A stretch of 64,000 nucleotides of DNA from Blasia pusilla (GCA_050084515.1 CM114271.1:57164001-57228000), one strand, 5' to 3'; positions 23,401 to 36,300 are shown, counted from the stretch's first letter. Notes: a model not told the origin generated them from the sequence alone. Program-made: numbers and translations.

Positions 23401-24633
23401 GTGTGTTGCAAGTGACCCAATAAAAAATTTGCAAGTGTCTTTTGAGTGATGTGCAAGTAATCTACATGTATGGGTACAACAAAATCCATCTATTTCTAGT
23501 AGTGTGAGAGGAATCAATATCATGGACTAAAAGAAAAAAATCAAGGCATAAGAAATGAAAGTGAGAATATCTAATTAAAATTTTAAGATAAACATACAAG
23601 TTGAGCCATATGATGAATATTTCAACCAATGATACTCTTACATTAAAGGCCCCCTTTTAACTTTCTACCCTAGAATTCATGTTAACATCATTTTCCAAAT
23701 TTCTTTTCCTACTTGTCGTAGAGGGTTCTTAGAGGGAGAAATATTGCCAAATTTTGGAAATAGTTCAAACATAAAATCAAAATAGAGGGAATCAAGGGAA
23801 AGATGTAAATTCCTATGTCAAGGGGATATATAAGAGGAGTGAGATATGGTGCAAAATTCTAGTATAGAGGGGTTATAATATCAATATAACATGCCCATTT
23901 TGCACGTACTACTTCACAAGAATAACCTTGGATGATTTTATATTATTGAATACACTGTTAAGAATCTACAACATAATTTCTTGACAACAAGAATGAGAGC
24001 ATGATTAAAGTTTTAGCACACAATGTTGATTAAATCTCGAGAGTCTTATTTCTTATTGGATGGATAAAACAAACCTAAATGAGAATTATATTGGTCCTCA
24101 AGGATGCTACCTCTTAAATGCATCTCCCTTAGACCCTCCACAAAGATAGTAAAACTATAAGATATGACCACCACTCTATATTTGGGTCCTAGACTCATAG
24201 AAGTCATGAGTGTGCATAGGTGCAATAATGAGTGGAGGTGATATAAGGGTATACCATTAAGGTTTAAATTTGCTTCAATTTGGATGGTACAAAAGTCTTT
24301 TGCAGTTTGTATATAGTAATTCCTTCCTTGTTCCTCAATAATATGTATGGAGGTAGTAAGTAGAATGTATAAGGAGGTAGAGATGATGCATGTGTAAGAA
24401 GTATCAAGATTAACAAGAGTATTATTTGGTTATATAGTGAGTTCTCAATATAATATTGAGCATATACACATATTACAAGTAATTTAAAAGTAGATGGATT
24501 TTATATTCATAGAGGTGCTAGTAGTACTAGTATTAGTAAACAACAAGAGTCCTCATGCTTCACATCTTTATTTTCTCTCATTGATCTATTTGTTTTATAT
24601 TGGTGATTAACACTAAGTACAAATCATGGGTAT

Positions 24634-24637
<4 letters not shown>
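20472..24637. other. AT-rich gene-poor stretch
   Basis: Only short ORFs with no recognisable motif occur on either strand. Composition is even and AT-rich. No RNA gene or element terminus was identified. It is probably old repeat sequence. Confidence 0.45.

Positions 24638-24682
<45 letters not shown>
24638..24682. repeat. (GA)n microsatellite
   Basis: About 22 GA dinucleotides in a row. Confidence 0.97.
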
Positions 24683-24687
<5 letters not shown>

Positions 24688-24947
24688 TAAGGAAGAAAGA
24701 TCTATTTGCATATCGTTATCTCTGAAGAATGTTTAAGGGATAAGGTAGGCTAGTGCTATAGTATATTTACTATACCTAATACAAGAGTTGTGAGATGAGT
24801 AAAGACAATTACTTTTAGAACTTAAAGGGATGGTTATATATATATAAACATATAAAGAGTGCTAGCCATCATATTTCCTTCTCCTCCATCCTTTTAAAGA
24901 TAGAACTATGATGTGATCATGATAGAAATAATAATTTATAGAGTCAT

Positions 24948-24971
24948 TATATATATATATATATATATATA
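24948..24971. repeat. (TA)n microsatellite
   Basis: About 12 TA dinucleotides lie immediately left of the hairpin at 24978-25186. This is a typical insertion target for small TA-duplicating elements. Confidence 0.95.
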
Positions 24972-24977
24972 ATTAAT

Positions 24978-25186
24978 GACAAATAAGTCACATATTTTGT
25001 GTCATCTATCTACAACAAACAAGAATAGACGATCCATCACATTCCATATAAATTCTAAGTGACACACTATAGCTAGTATTTTTCTCTCTAACAAAATTAG
25101 AATTTAGAATTTGTATGGAATATGATGGATCATCTATTTTTGTTTGTTGTAGATAGACAGAAAATATGGGACTTCTTTTTCAAACG
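24978..25186. repeat. Hairpin-forming inverted repeat, MITE-like
   Basis: Arms at about 24978-25058 and 25104-25186 are reverse complements at roughly 85% identity. They share TCTATCTACAACAAACAA, GATCCATCA and TTCCATA, separated by about 45 bp. There is no coding capacity. A MITE inserted beside a TA run is the simplest explanation. Long imperfect hairpins of this type can also be precursors of small RNAs. Confidence 0.7.
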
Positions 25187-28100
25187 TCTAAGCTAAGGTA
25201 GTTTTGGTGAATTAGTTATAACCATAGAGGCAAGCAATACGTCTTGTGAGGGAGCATATGGGTATCTCAATAGGTGCCTAATGTGTTCCTTAGCAAGATA
25301 CTATAAGAGACCCCAAGAAATGCCCTGAGCGCTCATAGGGCACTAAGTGGCACACTCAACTATGTGCAAATATGAGTAAGATCCATGCTCCTAACTATTA
25401 CTTCATAAATTATATAAGCAAGTGAGTGGATCTTTACTGTAAGTGATATCATGAAAAAGACCTCATGATGATATTTCTATGAAACCACATTTATGTGCTC
25501 TTAAATTCTTTGGGTTAAGGGAGGTAATTAAGATGATCAACTTACTTAGTGAAATTACGATAAGTAACTATATGAGGGGTCTCTTTTCCTTTTTAGTTTT
25601 TCCTAAAATGGAGAGATAGAGGTTTAGATGGTAGAGGATATTCTTCATTTCTTGATCATCCTTCTTCCCTTAAACCCAACATCCTCCTTCCCTAAACCCC
25701 ACTCTAAACCATTGATTTAGTTGCATTACTCTAAGAATAATGAATGAGTAGGAATGGAAAATAAAATAAAAGAGAAAATGGTGATATTTTCAGATCCACA
25801 CTATGTTAGGCCATCAACAATGCGGAATGAAATGTATATAGTTAACTCATGTCCAAAATAGGGTGCAACAAACTAAGGAAATGAAAATGAATTCAATGGA
25901 ATATCATATCAACGGTTGATTAGGGAGTAGAAAAAGAAATGTAGGTGACTTCAATATATCTTGGAAATACATATCAATGTTATAGAATGGAATCGATTCA
26001 ATACGGAGATATATTGTTAGACTATTTTCTCACAAAGAAACTAATATAGATGCGGGTTCGGTGGGTTGGATAAAGAAGCGACTGCGAGCCTTCAATAGAT
26101 ATTTGGAATACATAAAGAAGCTATACAACCTTCAAAGCCATAACTTAGGCCTACAAGGACTTAATCCCATTGGGCCTTGTAGTATGGTTTATGCATTGGA
26201 TTAGTCTCCTTGCACTCCATACAACAAGTACCTGTGGCACTATGTTGAGTTAAACAATAAAAGTAATCGTTTTGGGGAAGATATGTCAAAAACGACTCTA
26301 TGCAATCACATCTTGAATGGAATGTATGATATTATTGGCTCCTAGATTTATGTGGCATCAACTTAAAGCGAGTTAAATCTACATCGAGGGAGTAATAGGA
26401 TGACTTAAATGTGAAAATTTTGAACATTTTATAATGGTTTTTGATAGTCTAGAAAATACGGAAATTATCCCAAAAAAGATATCAACCTTTGTCATCTTTT
26501 TGGGTTTATTATCATAATACAGTGATTTTTCTTTAAAAAAATCTAGCACTTGCATACATTACTAGTATTTATGAAGGAAAATACTAGGACATTGGAGGTA
26601 TGCCAATAAATAAGAGAATCTTTGTAAGAACATCCAAAAGGGGAAACATACCTACTTTTAGAAGATGGAAATTCCCAACACCCAAATCTCTAAATTAAGA
26701 TCCACCCAAAACTCTTCATTCTCCTCTTAAAAAGCTTGTATAAAATCCAACATCCATATTAACATATTTCTATAATGTTTTCCCAAACATCAAAATTTCG
26801 CATTAGTATCCTTTCCCCTAACATCATTTTTTCCATTTCCATCCCAACACGATAAATAAAGAAAATCTATATTCTTAAAAAAAAAGACAAATAAAAGAGG
26901 TTGGGAAAAATCCAACAAAAAGTGACTTTACAATTTCTATACCATACATCACCACACAAAAAAGAAGAAGATACGCTATAACACTAGAAGCAAAACAACG
27001 ATATCACGTTATCAAATGGACAAAACACTCGCGCCCACGATTCCAAAACAACCCTCAAAGGGCACAAAAAATCCTGCCAGCAACCAAAGTGTACTATAAA
27101 CCACCCTAAAAGCAGGTCCCAAGGCTCCAAAAGGGGAGGCATCATACAAAACGTAAGTGGGTGCAAGAGCCCCAAGATTTCTACCCCTAACCCCATAAGT
27201 GAGATAAAATAGATAAAGATTAAAAAAAAATCCCAACGAAAGAGCACCCCAACAAAGGATTGATTTCAAATAACATGAAGGGTTTTGTCCAATACGACAA
27301 GAGTTCTAATCGTGGTCATTTTGGGCCCACACTAAACTAGAACGTGCAAAGGAGAGTAGCATCAAAACAGAAAAGCGGTTTAGTTTATTGTCCAACGACA
27401 CGTATGCGTCGAAAAGGCTACAGGGAATCCCGTGAGTTTAGCGCTAGCTTCCCGTAAGGCAGTCGTGTCGGGGGCATATGCTTAGTCAGCAACTTCTTTA
27501 TCCTCTAAAGATATCTTTCGTTTTTCTTTTCTTTTCTTCTCTTCTTATTTTCTTCCATTTTACTCCAAGTGCGAGTATCCAACGGTTTCTTAACAATCGC
27601 CCGAGATTGGCGTGTTCCACTGTTCCCTAGTCTTCCGCTTTCACAAGTCCAAAATGGGAATCCTAATCCTTTTTTGCTTCCCCATATTTTCCCCACTTTC
27701 TCCAACATTTCTTCTTATGGTAAGGACTGGTGAGTCTTTTTTTTCACGCCCAAGGGTATGTGTATTGAAAGTAGTTTTTCCTTCAAACTTCTTTGGTTTT
27801 TTTTAATATCGTGAATACATGTTTTGGGGTAAGAGAGATAGATAGTGCACTCGAAGTTTGTGCCACTCGGTAGGAAAGACGGCATGGATTTCCTTCGTAA
27901 CCTAGGGCACATGGATAATCAAGATGATCGAGGCTTGCTTTTGAGAGTGAGCCCATTAAGGGAATAGATAAATTCCGTCCACATGCAACAACCACAACAT
28001 CGAGCGCATGGGTTAAGTAACCAGATCAGTATGGATAGACAGACATGAAAGAAGTTAGTGATGGTTAACTAGATGAGTAGGGATGGGTATCTGGTCAAAG

Positions 28101-28796
28101 TTTGTTTTGGTGATCCAATGATGGAATTATTCCGTCCACACATGCATCCACGACATAGAGCGAATGAGTAGAGTGACCAGTGACCACATCAATATGGATG
28201 GACTTGAAGAAGACCGGTGATGGAATAGATGCATCACTTCCACGAGAAATGGGATCAATGTGGCTGAGCTTGGGAGAAAAAGTGAGGGAACAGATAATAA
28301 ATGATAACACCCAATTCGGTGGGACTATAGATGGTGGCGATGGAATCTATGGATTCTAGGCAAGTCACCCGGTGAAACGAAATGGGTGTTGCACCCAACC
28401 GATTCCGTCATGTGTAACGATGAAACCCTAATATTTGTCAAATGCACTCTCGATTTTTGTCATTTAGCTAGGCTGCTTTGGTGTTCGTGCAAGCTTTCCT
28501 TATTTATCTTTGAGTGTGGAAAGGAATAATAAATTAAAATAATTCATGTACCTTCCCAAAATAGTGCCTTCTATTAAGACCTGGTCTCCTGCTTGGAACA
28601 GAACCCTATATATATTTTAGTTTATCCGTAGAAACGCTCCATTTGATCTCATAAATCTAGACCCTCTAAAAATACGGAGTCTGCTCAATCCATTTGACCA
28701 CATGTCACTCACTCGGACCCAACGCCGTGCCAATCAGACATTTTTCCTGGCATGGGGACGTAGAGGATGGTATGATATTGAGTAGAAAGTGCAGAT
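25187..28796. other. AT-rich gene-poor stretch with a faint duplication
   Basis: No convincing gene. Around 27957-28075 and 28119-28225 two segments share AATTCCGTCCACA, ATGCA, GAGCG, CCA and ATATGGATnGA blocks, a decayed direct duplication of about 165 bp spacing. The ORFs on both strands at 26984-27269 show no family features. Confidence 0.4.
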
Positions 28797-28996
28797 ACTT
28801 CTAATCAGTCCCTACCTGTTTCCCGTGTATAAGGAGTGGCGATGTTTTATTTGTTCGGGCTTTTGCACAGTTTTTCATCCTTCGGTTTCACGAGAAACTT
28901 CTAATCATTCCCTACCTATTTCCCGTCTGTAAGGAGTGGCGATGTTTTATTTGTTCGGACTTTTGCACAGTTTTGCATCCTTCGGTTTCACGAGAA
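28797..28996. repeat. Tandem duplication, 2 x 100 bp
   Basis: Units 28797-28896 and 28897-28996 differ at only a few positions. Both contain AAGGAGTGGCGATGTTTTAT and CATCCTTCGGTTTCACGAGA. Confidence 0.93.
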
Positions 28997-29482
28997 GGTC
29001 TGCGGTGCATAAGTTTCATCTTAAAAGTGGCAGATCACACTCGTCTTTAAGCGAATTAGAAGCGTCTCTTCTTTTCAACTCTTCCCCACTCTTAATCTGA
29101 CTAACCGTTTAATTGTGGAATCATATCAAGTCCCTTTCTTTGAAGGACGAAGTCAAATTCGTTCTTTCATCTAATGTGGAAGTAGGATGACCTTTTCTCA
29201 CGATTATCAGGATATTAACCATAAACTCGGTTAGACATTTAAGAGTTTGGTAATTTTGCATGGCCACATCCCATTTGTGTCAATCTTTTGGTTCTTTTGG
29301 GCTATGGAATTGGAAATTTGAGTAAAGTTTCTACTTAAATATTTGTTTCATAAGGCATTGCAGTGTGAATGTGGTATATATCAGAATATCCTCCTCCCGT
29401 TCGAAGTCCCCTCCGTTGAACATCTCTTTGGCGAACCATAATATAGGGAAAAGATAGTGTATGAAATTCATGACCTAATCAA
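28997..29482. other. Spacer before the LINE fragment
   Basis: Nothing was recognised. No Copia 5' LTR matching 32662-33044 was found here. Confidence 0.4.
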
Positions 29483-30433
29483 GTGTTAAAATTCAATAAT
29501 TGTGCGTTTCAATCTCCTCACCATTCTCAACCAGACAATCAGACAGGAGCACTTCTCTGGACCAACAATTCCCACTATTCATCACTCTCTGAAGTGTGGG
29601 GCCCCAGCTCCAAGGCTTGGTCCCAGGGCCTTGAGGCCCCCCAGAAACTCTTCATGCGTCAGAGTCTGGGCATTAGGAAAGCCACTCCCCACGACATTCT
29701 ATTGGCTGAGTTTGGGGAGGTACCAATGGAGATCCATGCTGTTAAAAGTCTGATCACATTTCTCCAACACCTTGAGGATATCTGCGAGGACGATCCCAAT
29801 CGTCTATCCGCCAGGGCCTACGTGATTTCAAAAAGTAGTGCCACCCTTTGGGCTAAAAATTGGTACTATGACTGCACGGAGTGGCTCATGAAACGGGGAA
29901 TATCCATCGGTGACCTGCCTACGGCCACCCACCAGGACCTTGCTGAACAATTACACAACTATTACATTGCCATCAACTAGGGCCGACACCAGCGTCTCTG
30001 GGAAAGCAGGGGGAATTCCTCTCACAAAAATGGTGAAAGAATGAGGCGCTACCACACCCTCATGAACAACTGCAGATCCATGCAGCAAGCCTCCTACATC
30101 TCTGCCCCCATTCCCACTAAGTTACGTCATACATTAGCGAGATTCAGATGTGGCTCTACTGACCTGGAGATTGAGAAAGGAAAATTCTCACAGAAGAAAA
30201 GGGAGGACAGATTATGTAGATTTTGCAACTTGGGGCTTGTTGATGATGAACATCACTACCTCTTCGACTGCACCTTTCACGATCACATTAGGCTTGACTT
30301 CCCGGATCTCTTTGTTCACCGAGCTCCCAGGGTCCTCCTGTTCATGACTAGGCAGAATCAGACTCAGATTGCTGAATTCTTGCATAGTTGTGTGAAGACC
30401 AGGGACACTCACCTGGCTCTGAGGACCCCTTAG
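29483..30433 (+). pseudogene. LINE-type non-LTR retrotransposon, C-terminal part of ORF2
   Basis: One frame runs 317 codons with a single internal TAG at 29978-29980. The text EVWGP, then LFMRQSLGIRKATPHDILLA and LAEFGEVPMEIHAVKSL, matches the region after the RT in plant LINE proteins. The downstream part has the terminal zinc motif RLCRFCNLGLVDDEHHYLFDC (C-X2-C-H-C type) near residues 228-248. The endonuclease and RT core are absent. There is no poly-A tail; Copia sequence begins within about 10 bp of the stop. This is a 5'-truncated, dead fragment. Confidence 0.8.
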
Positions 30434-32661
30434 GCCCTCGCTGGTGCTTGATCTCTCTCCAAATTTGTTGTTAAGTCTCAATACTAAGTCCCATGGCCAT
30501 CTCAAACCTACTCTCACACATCTTCGAGTGTTTGGATGTCAAGCATTTGCTCTCATTCCAGCTGAGAGAAGAAGAAAGATGGATTCCACGGGTGAAGAAT
30601 GTATATTCCTTGGTTATCAGATTGGTTCTAGATGTTATAAACTTTTCAATCCCAATACAAAACGTGTTTTTCTCAGCAACGATGTTGTCTTCAATGAAGA
30701 TACTCCTTTCTCCTTCTCTCCTGTTTTTCACTCTACTTACTCTCCATTTTTTGATTATTTCCCAGTAGAAAACTCTGAACCGATAACTGTCCCTAAAGCA
30801 GTAAGAAAAACTACAGTTCAGACAAATACTGAAATAGTGGGAGATACTTCAAGAGAAACAGGTGCTGTTGCTTTAGAGAAATCCATGGGACATCTGCCCA
30901 CGTCTTTTCATCCTAGGCGATCATCACGAACATCTGTACCAGTACATATGTATGATGCTGCTTGCTCAAACATTCTTCTCTCTTCTTGTATCCAATCTGA
31001 TCCACTCACTAGAAAAGAAGCCCTCTCTAGATCAGATTCTCATGAATGGCAAACTGCTATGGAAGCTGAAATTGCCTCTCTTCATGAAAACAAAACCTGG
31101 ATTCTTGTGACAAACCCTAAAAAGCGCAAGTCATCCACAGATACTACCAATATAGTCTCTTGTAAATGGGTTTTTAAGATCAAGCGGTCTTCTTCAGGAA
31201 ATATTCTCAAGTACAAAGCCAGGCTGGTAGCCAAAGGTTATTCACAGAAAGAAGGAATTGATTACAAAGAAACATTTTCTCCTGTCACAAATATCACTTC
31301 TCTCCGGATGCTGCTTTCCATTGCTGCTGTTCGCAATGCTGAACTACATCAAATGGACGTCAAGACTGCTTTTCTTCATGGTGATACAAGAAATCATATA
31401 CATGCATCAACCTCCCGGTTTTGAGGTAACTGATCAAGGTCCACAGGTATGTCTTCTGAAGAAAGCTCTTTATGGCTTGAAGCAATCCTCCCGAGCTTGG
31501 TATCAAAAGATGGATGGATATTTGACTTCTGCAGCTTTTTTCAGAAGTACTTATGATCCTTGTTTGTATCACAAACGATCTTCTACAGATCAATTACTCA
31601 TAATTGCTGTATATGTAGATGATCTTGCTATTCTAGCAGATAATCTCATTCAGCTACAACAATTTAAAATTCATGTTCAGTCCATTTTTAAAATGGTTGA
31701 CATGGGAGAGCTTCATCACTTGTTAGGACTTCAGGTGGTAAGAGACAGGGCACATCACAAGATTTCTTTGCATCAACAAAGGTATATCTGTGAAAAACTT
31801 GTAGAATTCGGTATGAAAGATTGTCATACAGTTTCTACCCCTTCTGTGCCTGGGACAACATTGTCCAAGCCCACATCTGCTCCTACAAGTGATGATCTTG
31901 CTCATTTTCAGCAATATCCATATGCTACGATAGTTGGAAGTCTTATGTATGCTTCAACCATGACTCCTCCTGACATCTCTTTCAGTGTCGGCCAGTTATG
32001 TAAATACATGTCCAACTATTCTATTGAGCATTGGCAAGCTGCCATGCATGTTCTAAGGTATTTGAAGGGAACTTCGAATATGGGTATCACCTTTGATGGT
32101 TCCACCCATGATTTTACTCTTCAGGCCTATGCAGATGCCAGTTTCCCTTCTTCTAAAGATGATAGAAAATCTATTTCAGGATTTGTTCTTATCATGGCAG
32201 GAGGTGCAGTACATTGGGCCTCAAGGAAGCAGACAGTTACTGCACAGTCTACTACAGAAGCTGAATATATAGCCCTTAATGAGGCCACCAAAGAAATACT
32301 TTGGATTCGACATTTACTTGCTGAGATTGGTTTTTTACAGCAAACTCCAACAATTCTTTACGAAGACAATCAAGCTGCAATTCAACTATCAAATAATTTT
32401 TGTTCCAATTCCAAAATCCAACATTTGGAACTAAAATTCTTCTTCATATCAGAACACATTCAACAACAAAATATTCGTCTACAAGAATGTAGATCCTCAG
32501 TTCAGGCTGCTGATGTTTTGACTAAAAGTCTATCTAAAGACCAACATTATTTCTTACTCCAAATATTAGGATGTAGGATATGCAACTGAGTGGGAGATAC
32601 GACTCTTTTCGAGTAGACAGCTGCATGTTCTTCCAGCTAGATTATCCTAGCTCAGTGGGAG

Positions 32662-33044
32662 TGTTAGATAAATACATTTTAGATAAAGGTGTTCGACTTA
32701 AAATGTGTTAAAGGAACTACCTAAATGTTGCTACTCTTAGCAGTCCGACATCTAACCTAAGACACTTGACCACTTTGCTAAAAGGGCCACTTGGCCACTT
32801 GGCCACTTGGTCAGCTGGCTACTTGGCCACTTGGACATTTGGCTACTTGGCCACTTGGCCACTTGGTCACTTGGCCACTTGGTCACTTTGCCACTCAGAC
32901 TATCTTGTCTCTAGCCACTATCCAGATTAGTATATAGTCTGGGGCTTGAATAAACATCATACTTGAAGTTCTCCATAAAGTTTAGGCGCAGCTTTACCAT
33001 TGTATCATTACCATTGTGTATACATCTCTCATATATTTCTAACA
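32662..33044 (+). repeat. Copia-2 3' LTR (TGTTAG...CTAACA)
   Basis: Begins TGTTAGATAAATAC right after the PPT and ends CTAACA, with inverted termini as expected for a Copia LTR. It contains a minisatellite at 32785-32892. Confidence 0.85.
32785..32892 (+). repeat. 8-bp minisatellite inside the Copia-2 LTR
   Basis: About 13 copies of a CCACTTGG-type octamer with variants (TCACTTGG, CTACTTGG, GACATTTGG). It lies upstream of the probable transcription start of the LTR. Confidence 0.9.
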
Positions 33045-33312
33045 CCATGGCCCTGTGGGGTCCCCGTGGACAATAAATCTATTCATTCATTCATTCTCTT
33101 GTACTTTTCCGACCCAACTCTTTCTTTGAAGACTTCAAAACTGAAACCACTGTCGCCATGTGGCACCTATTGAAAGGGCCTTCCATTATGGACGGCTCCT
33201 CTGTGTAGATGAAGGATATCAACATAGAAAGCCACATGAATGTGAGACTTCTACAAGCTGGTCACAAATGTACCTCTTCATTGAAAGGGAAGACTACATG
33301 AATAAGGGTTTC
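33045..33312. other. 3' flank between Copia-2 and lpxB
   Basis: A short spacer that should contain the lpxB 3' UTR on the minus strand. A (CATT)n-like run is at about 33080-33096. Confidence 0.4.
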
Positions 33313-36300
33313 CTATAAAGAGCTCAGGATCTTGTGAGCTGCCCTGCTGACCACACCTGGCTCTCCTAGCAGTGTCCTCAAGCGCTCGTAACCCTTTAAC
33401 ACTTCTGTGCGCTTGTGTGTGTTGGAGAGCAATTCCATGGTTGCCTGTACTACCATGTCTGCATCGGCTCCCTCTTGGATAAACTCAGGGATCACCTGCA
33501 CCATGACAAGATCAAGCCTTCTCAACTGGTTGTGATCAAACATTTGATGGCATCAGAGAGGCTTTTGATCCTCAACGCTACTCATTATCATCCAGAGAAG
33601 AGAACTAGAAACAAAAATGAGCCCAGTATATAAGCATGGTTAACCTATGGCTTGAATAGTCTGCAGAGATCCTCCTTCACACCAGTCTTCAATTTCACTT
33701 GCAAGATTTTTTTTCGCAGGAAAAGCTTGAGACATTTGATGGTGCACTGAACTACCATTTGGAAGAGCATGGTATAGAAGAGAACCTTAGAGTCAAGTAT
33801 AAGATTAACCAGAGAAACGTGCTTCAGAGAAAGCTGGAACACTTTCCGCGCAAGCCAAGCTGTAACTGCATCGATCTTGTACACCACCACTTGTGGCACC
33901 TGAGAAACCAGAGTCTTCTTTATAGATGTATCTTTTCACTCGTAATTCAAGATCTGGAATTCAGTGCAGGACAAACTTCCATCTGTATACACTCAGATTG
34001 ATCCTTGGACATGACATTCTGAGGTAACACAATTATCATGCAGCATCAGACCTTAAAAAGAGCTCCCACAAAACTAGGACTAATGGGCAGGCAATATCTA
34101 CAGCTATGAAGATCTACCTTTCAACTGCTACAGCCTTGAGGTGAAGACATGCACAGGTATGAGTCAATTTACATTGTAGAGAGCCAGCTCCAAGTTCGCA
34201 CTTCCAGACTTCGTGATTGCAACATCAGAAGCAGCAAAGACTACATGTGGATCACCCTACACATCGTCCCCAAGATAAGCTTCTAGTTAAAATCTGTGTC
34301 TCCATCATCAAACAAAGTTAAGATTGACCTTATCTAGTTGACAGGATGCCAAACGCTGACTATGGTGAGAAGGAGAATTAAAAGGTCTTCAAGGAAGACA
34401 TAATAAATTATTCGAGGTGTTTTCTTTCCATTTAAACATCAAAGACTTTAAACTTTCTCCAGGTACTGAGAATAACGCATTGAGCAAGTAAAGAAGCCAG
34501 CCTGTCACTCTAAGAGGATAGTGCCAGCTAAAATTCCTAAGCATAGAACTTGTTGTTTTGATTGATCCAGATCTTCAAGACCAATAGCAGTTCTCTAGCC
34601 CTGCCATAATGGCAGAAGAATAGTCAAGAGACTTGCCTTCGTTTCAGACTATAGTTGACTCAGCCAGATTGGTTACCAACTTCAGGAACTCTAAGTTCTT
34701 ATTAGTAGCAGTGACGTATTTGGGTAATTCCAAAGTTTCTACATACACAAATAGTTTTGTTGTAAAACATAGTAACTTGGAGTTTACTATAGTGAAAAGT
34801 AACTGATAGAATTACTATAGTAACTTAGTGTTTTACCACAGTAAATAGTAATTTCTTGTTACCATAGAGTTACCTCAGTAATTCTGAGAATTACTATGGG
34901 CGGCAGGCCCTAACCCTAAAAACCCTAAAACCTAGAAACTCATTCTCTTGGCTGTATATAACCCTCTGAGGGTGCCCTGCGAATTTACATTCTCTTACAC
35001 CTTTCTGGACACAACTCTCTGAGCTGAGGAGCTGATTGAGAAGCACTGAGTGTGCTTTGCTTACCTGAGTGGATTGTGCTTCTGACCTTAGTAGTTCAGT
35101 GTGCTAAGCACTGAGTGTGCTGCTGCTTACAGACTGAGAGGTCTGCTGACTTGAGGAGTTCAGTGAGTCTTGTGATACAAGGTGTATAGTAGTACTAACC
35201 TGAGTGGTTGCTATTGAGATGTCTACTGCTGCTAACCTGAGTGGTTGCTATTGCACTAAGTGTGCTTGAGAATGCAAGGTGATCTGGTGATGCAAGTTGT
35301 CTAGCTCTTTCCTCTACAATCTAACCTGAGTGGTTGCTATTGCACTAAGTGTGCTTGTAATAGCTAGGTTGTAGAGAAACTCTGATTCTAAAAGGTTATG
35401 GGCCCACAGGGCATGATATCAGGCAATGTCTCAGGATACCCTGGTGTTAATCTGACCATAGCACCTTTTGATGGGACCAACTATAGACATTGGTCATTCC
35501 AAATGAAACTCCTTCTTCAGCAGAAGAGACTATGGGAGTTTGTGTCTTCTGAGGTGAAAGACCCAGATGAAATCAAGGATTTTGAAAACAAGAATGGTGA
35601 TGCTTACTCTACCATTTGCCTTCATACAGAGTGGTCTATTGCTGAAACTCTTAGGGATGAGAGTCTAGCTTGGAGGGTTTGGCAAATCTTGCAAAATCAG
35701 TATGAGAAAGTTGCTGTATGTGAAGGGTTACAACTCTGGCGAGATTTCAGAACCATTGAGTTTGAGGAGGGTCAGAGCATGCAAGCGCATGTGGTACAGG
35801 TTCGAGCCATGCAGCTGAAGGTGAAAGCTGCACTACAGCTTGACTTTGAAGGCAAGAATTCCATCTTGCACTTCCTGGGGACATTACCTCCTAGGTTTAA
35901 CACCATCATCAAAATCCTTCACAACAAGGATGCAGAGCTGTCTTGGGAATACGTCACAACACAAATCATTCGAGAGGATGAAGAATGGAAGAAAGATCAA
36001 GAGGCAGATTCAGCTCTGTTATCCCGCTTTAAGTTCAAACCTGCAAGGTGGACTCCTAATGAGAGGAGAGACACAAAAACAGATACACGAATCTGTTACA
36101 CTTGCAGAGAAAAGGGACATCTATCTCCTCAGTGTCCCAAGAATAAGAACTACAAGATGAAGAAATTCATCAAGAGATCTCACAAGGACGGTGCAATGAT
36201 TGCTGAGCATGTTGCTGATGCAAATTACTCAGAGTGGGGGTTAGTTACCAGCAAGGAGGCCACTCTCAAAAGTAAAGGTTGGTTTCTCGATTCTGGAGCT

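Larger units (their letters stand above)
30444..33044 (+). mobile_element. 5'-truncated Copia retrotransposon (Copia-2) with 3' LTR
   Basis: It begins in the integrase C-terminal region (LTHLRVFGCQAF, FLGYQIGSRCYKLFNP). It continues through RT (SCKWVFKIKRSSSG, then YKARLVAKGYSQ; catalytic YVDDLAIL at about 31612-31635) and RNase H (ASRKQTVTAQSTTEAEYIAL). The frame shifts once near 31383 inside HGD/QEIIYM, consistent with a two-base loss. The ORF ends at 32589. A purine-rich PPT (AGTGGGAG, 32654-32661) precedes a 383-bp LTR, 32662-33044. Gag, protease, most of integrase and the 5' LTR are missing, and LINE sequence abuts at the left. It lies 269 bp beyond the lpxB stop codon. Confidence 0.9.

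Noticed and set aside
27380-27480. rRNA-like conserved stretch
   Set aside because: The GC-balanced text looked structured but matches no rRNA or tRNA signature I can verify.
27957-28225. Possible tandem gene fragments
   Set aside because: Only a faint direct duplication with no open frame or family similarity.
32740-32900. CRISPR-like array of short repeats
   Set aside because: Units are contiguous 8-mers with no spacers, inside a plant LTR; it is a minisatellite.
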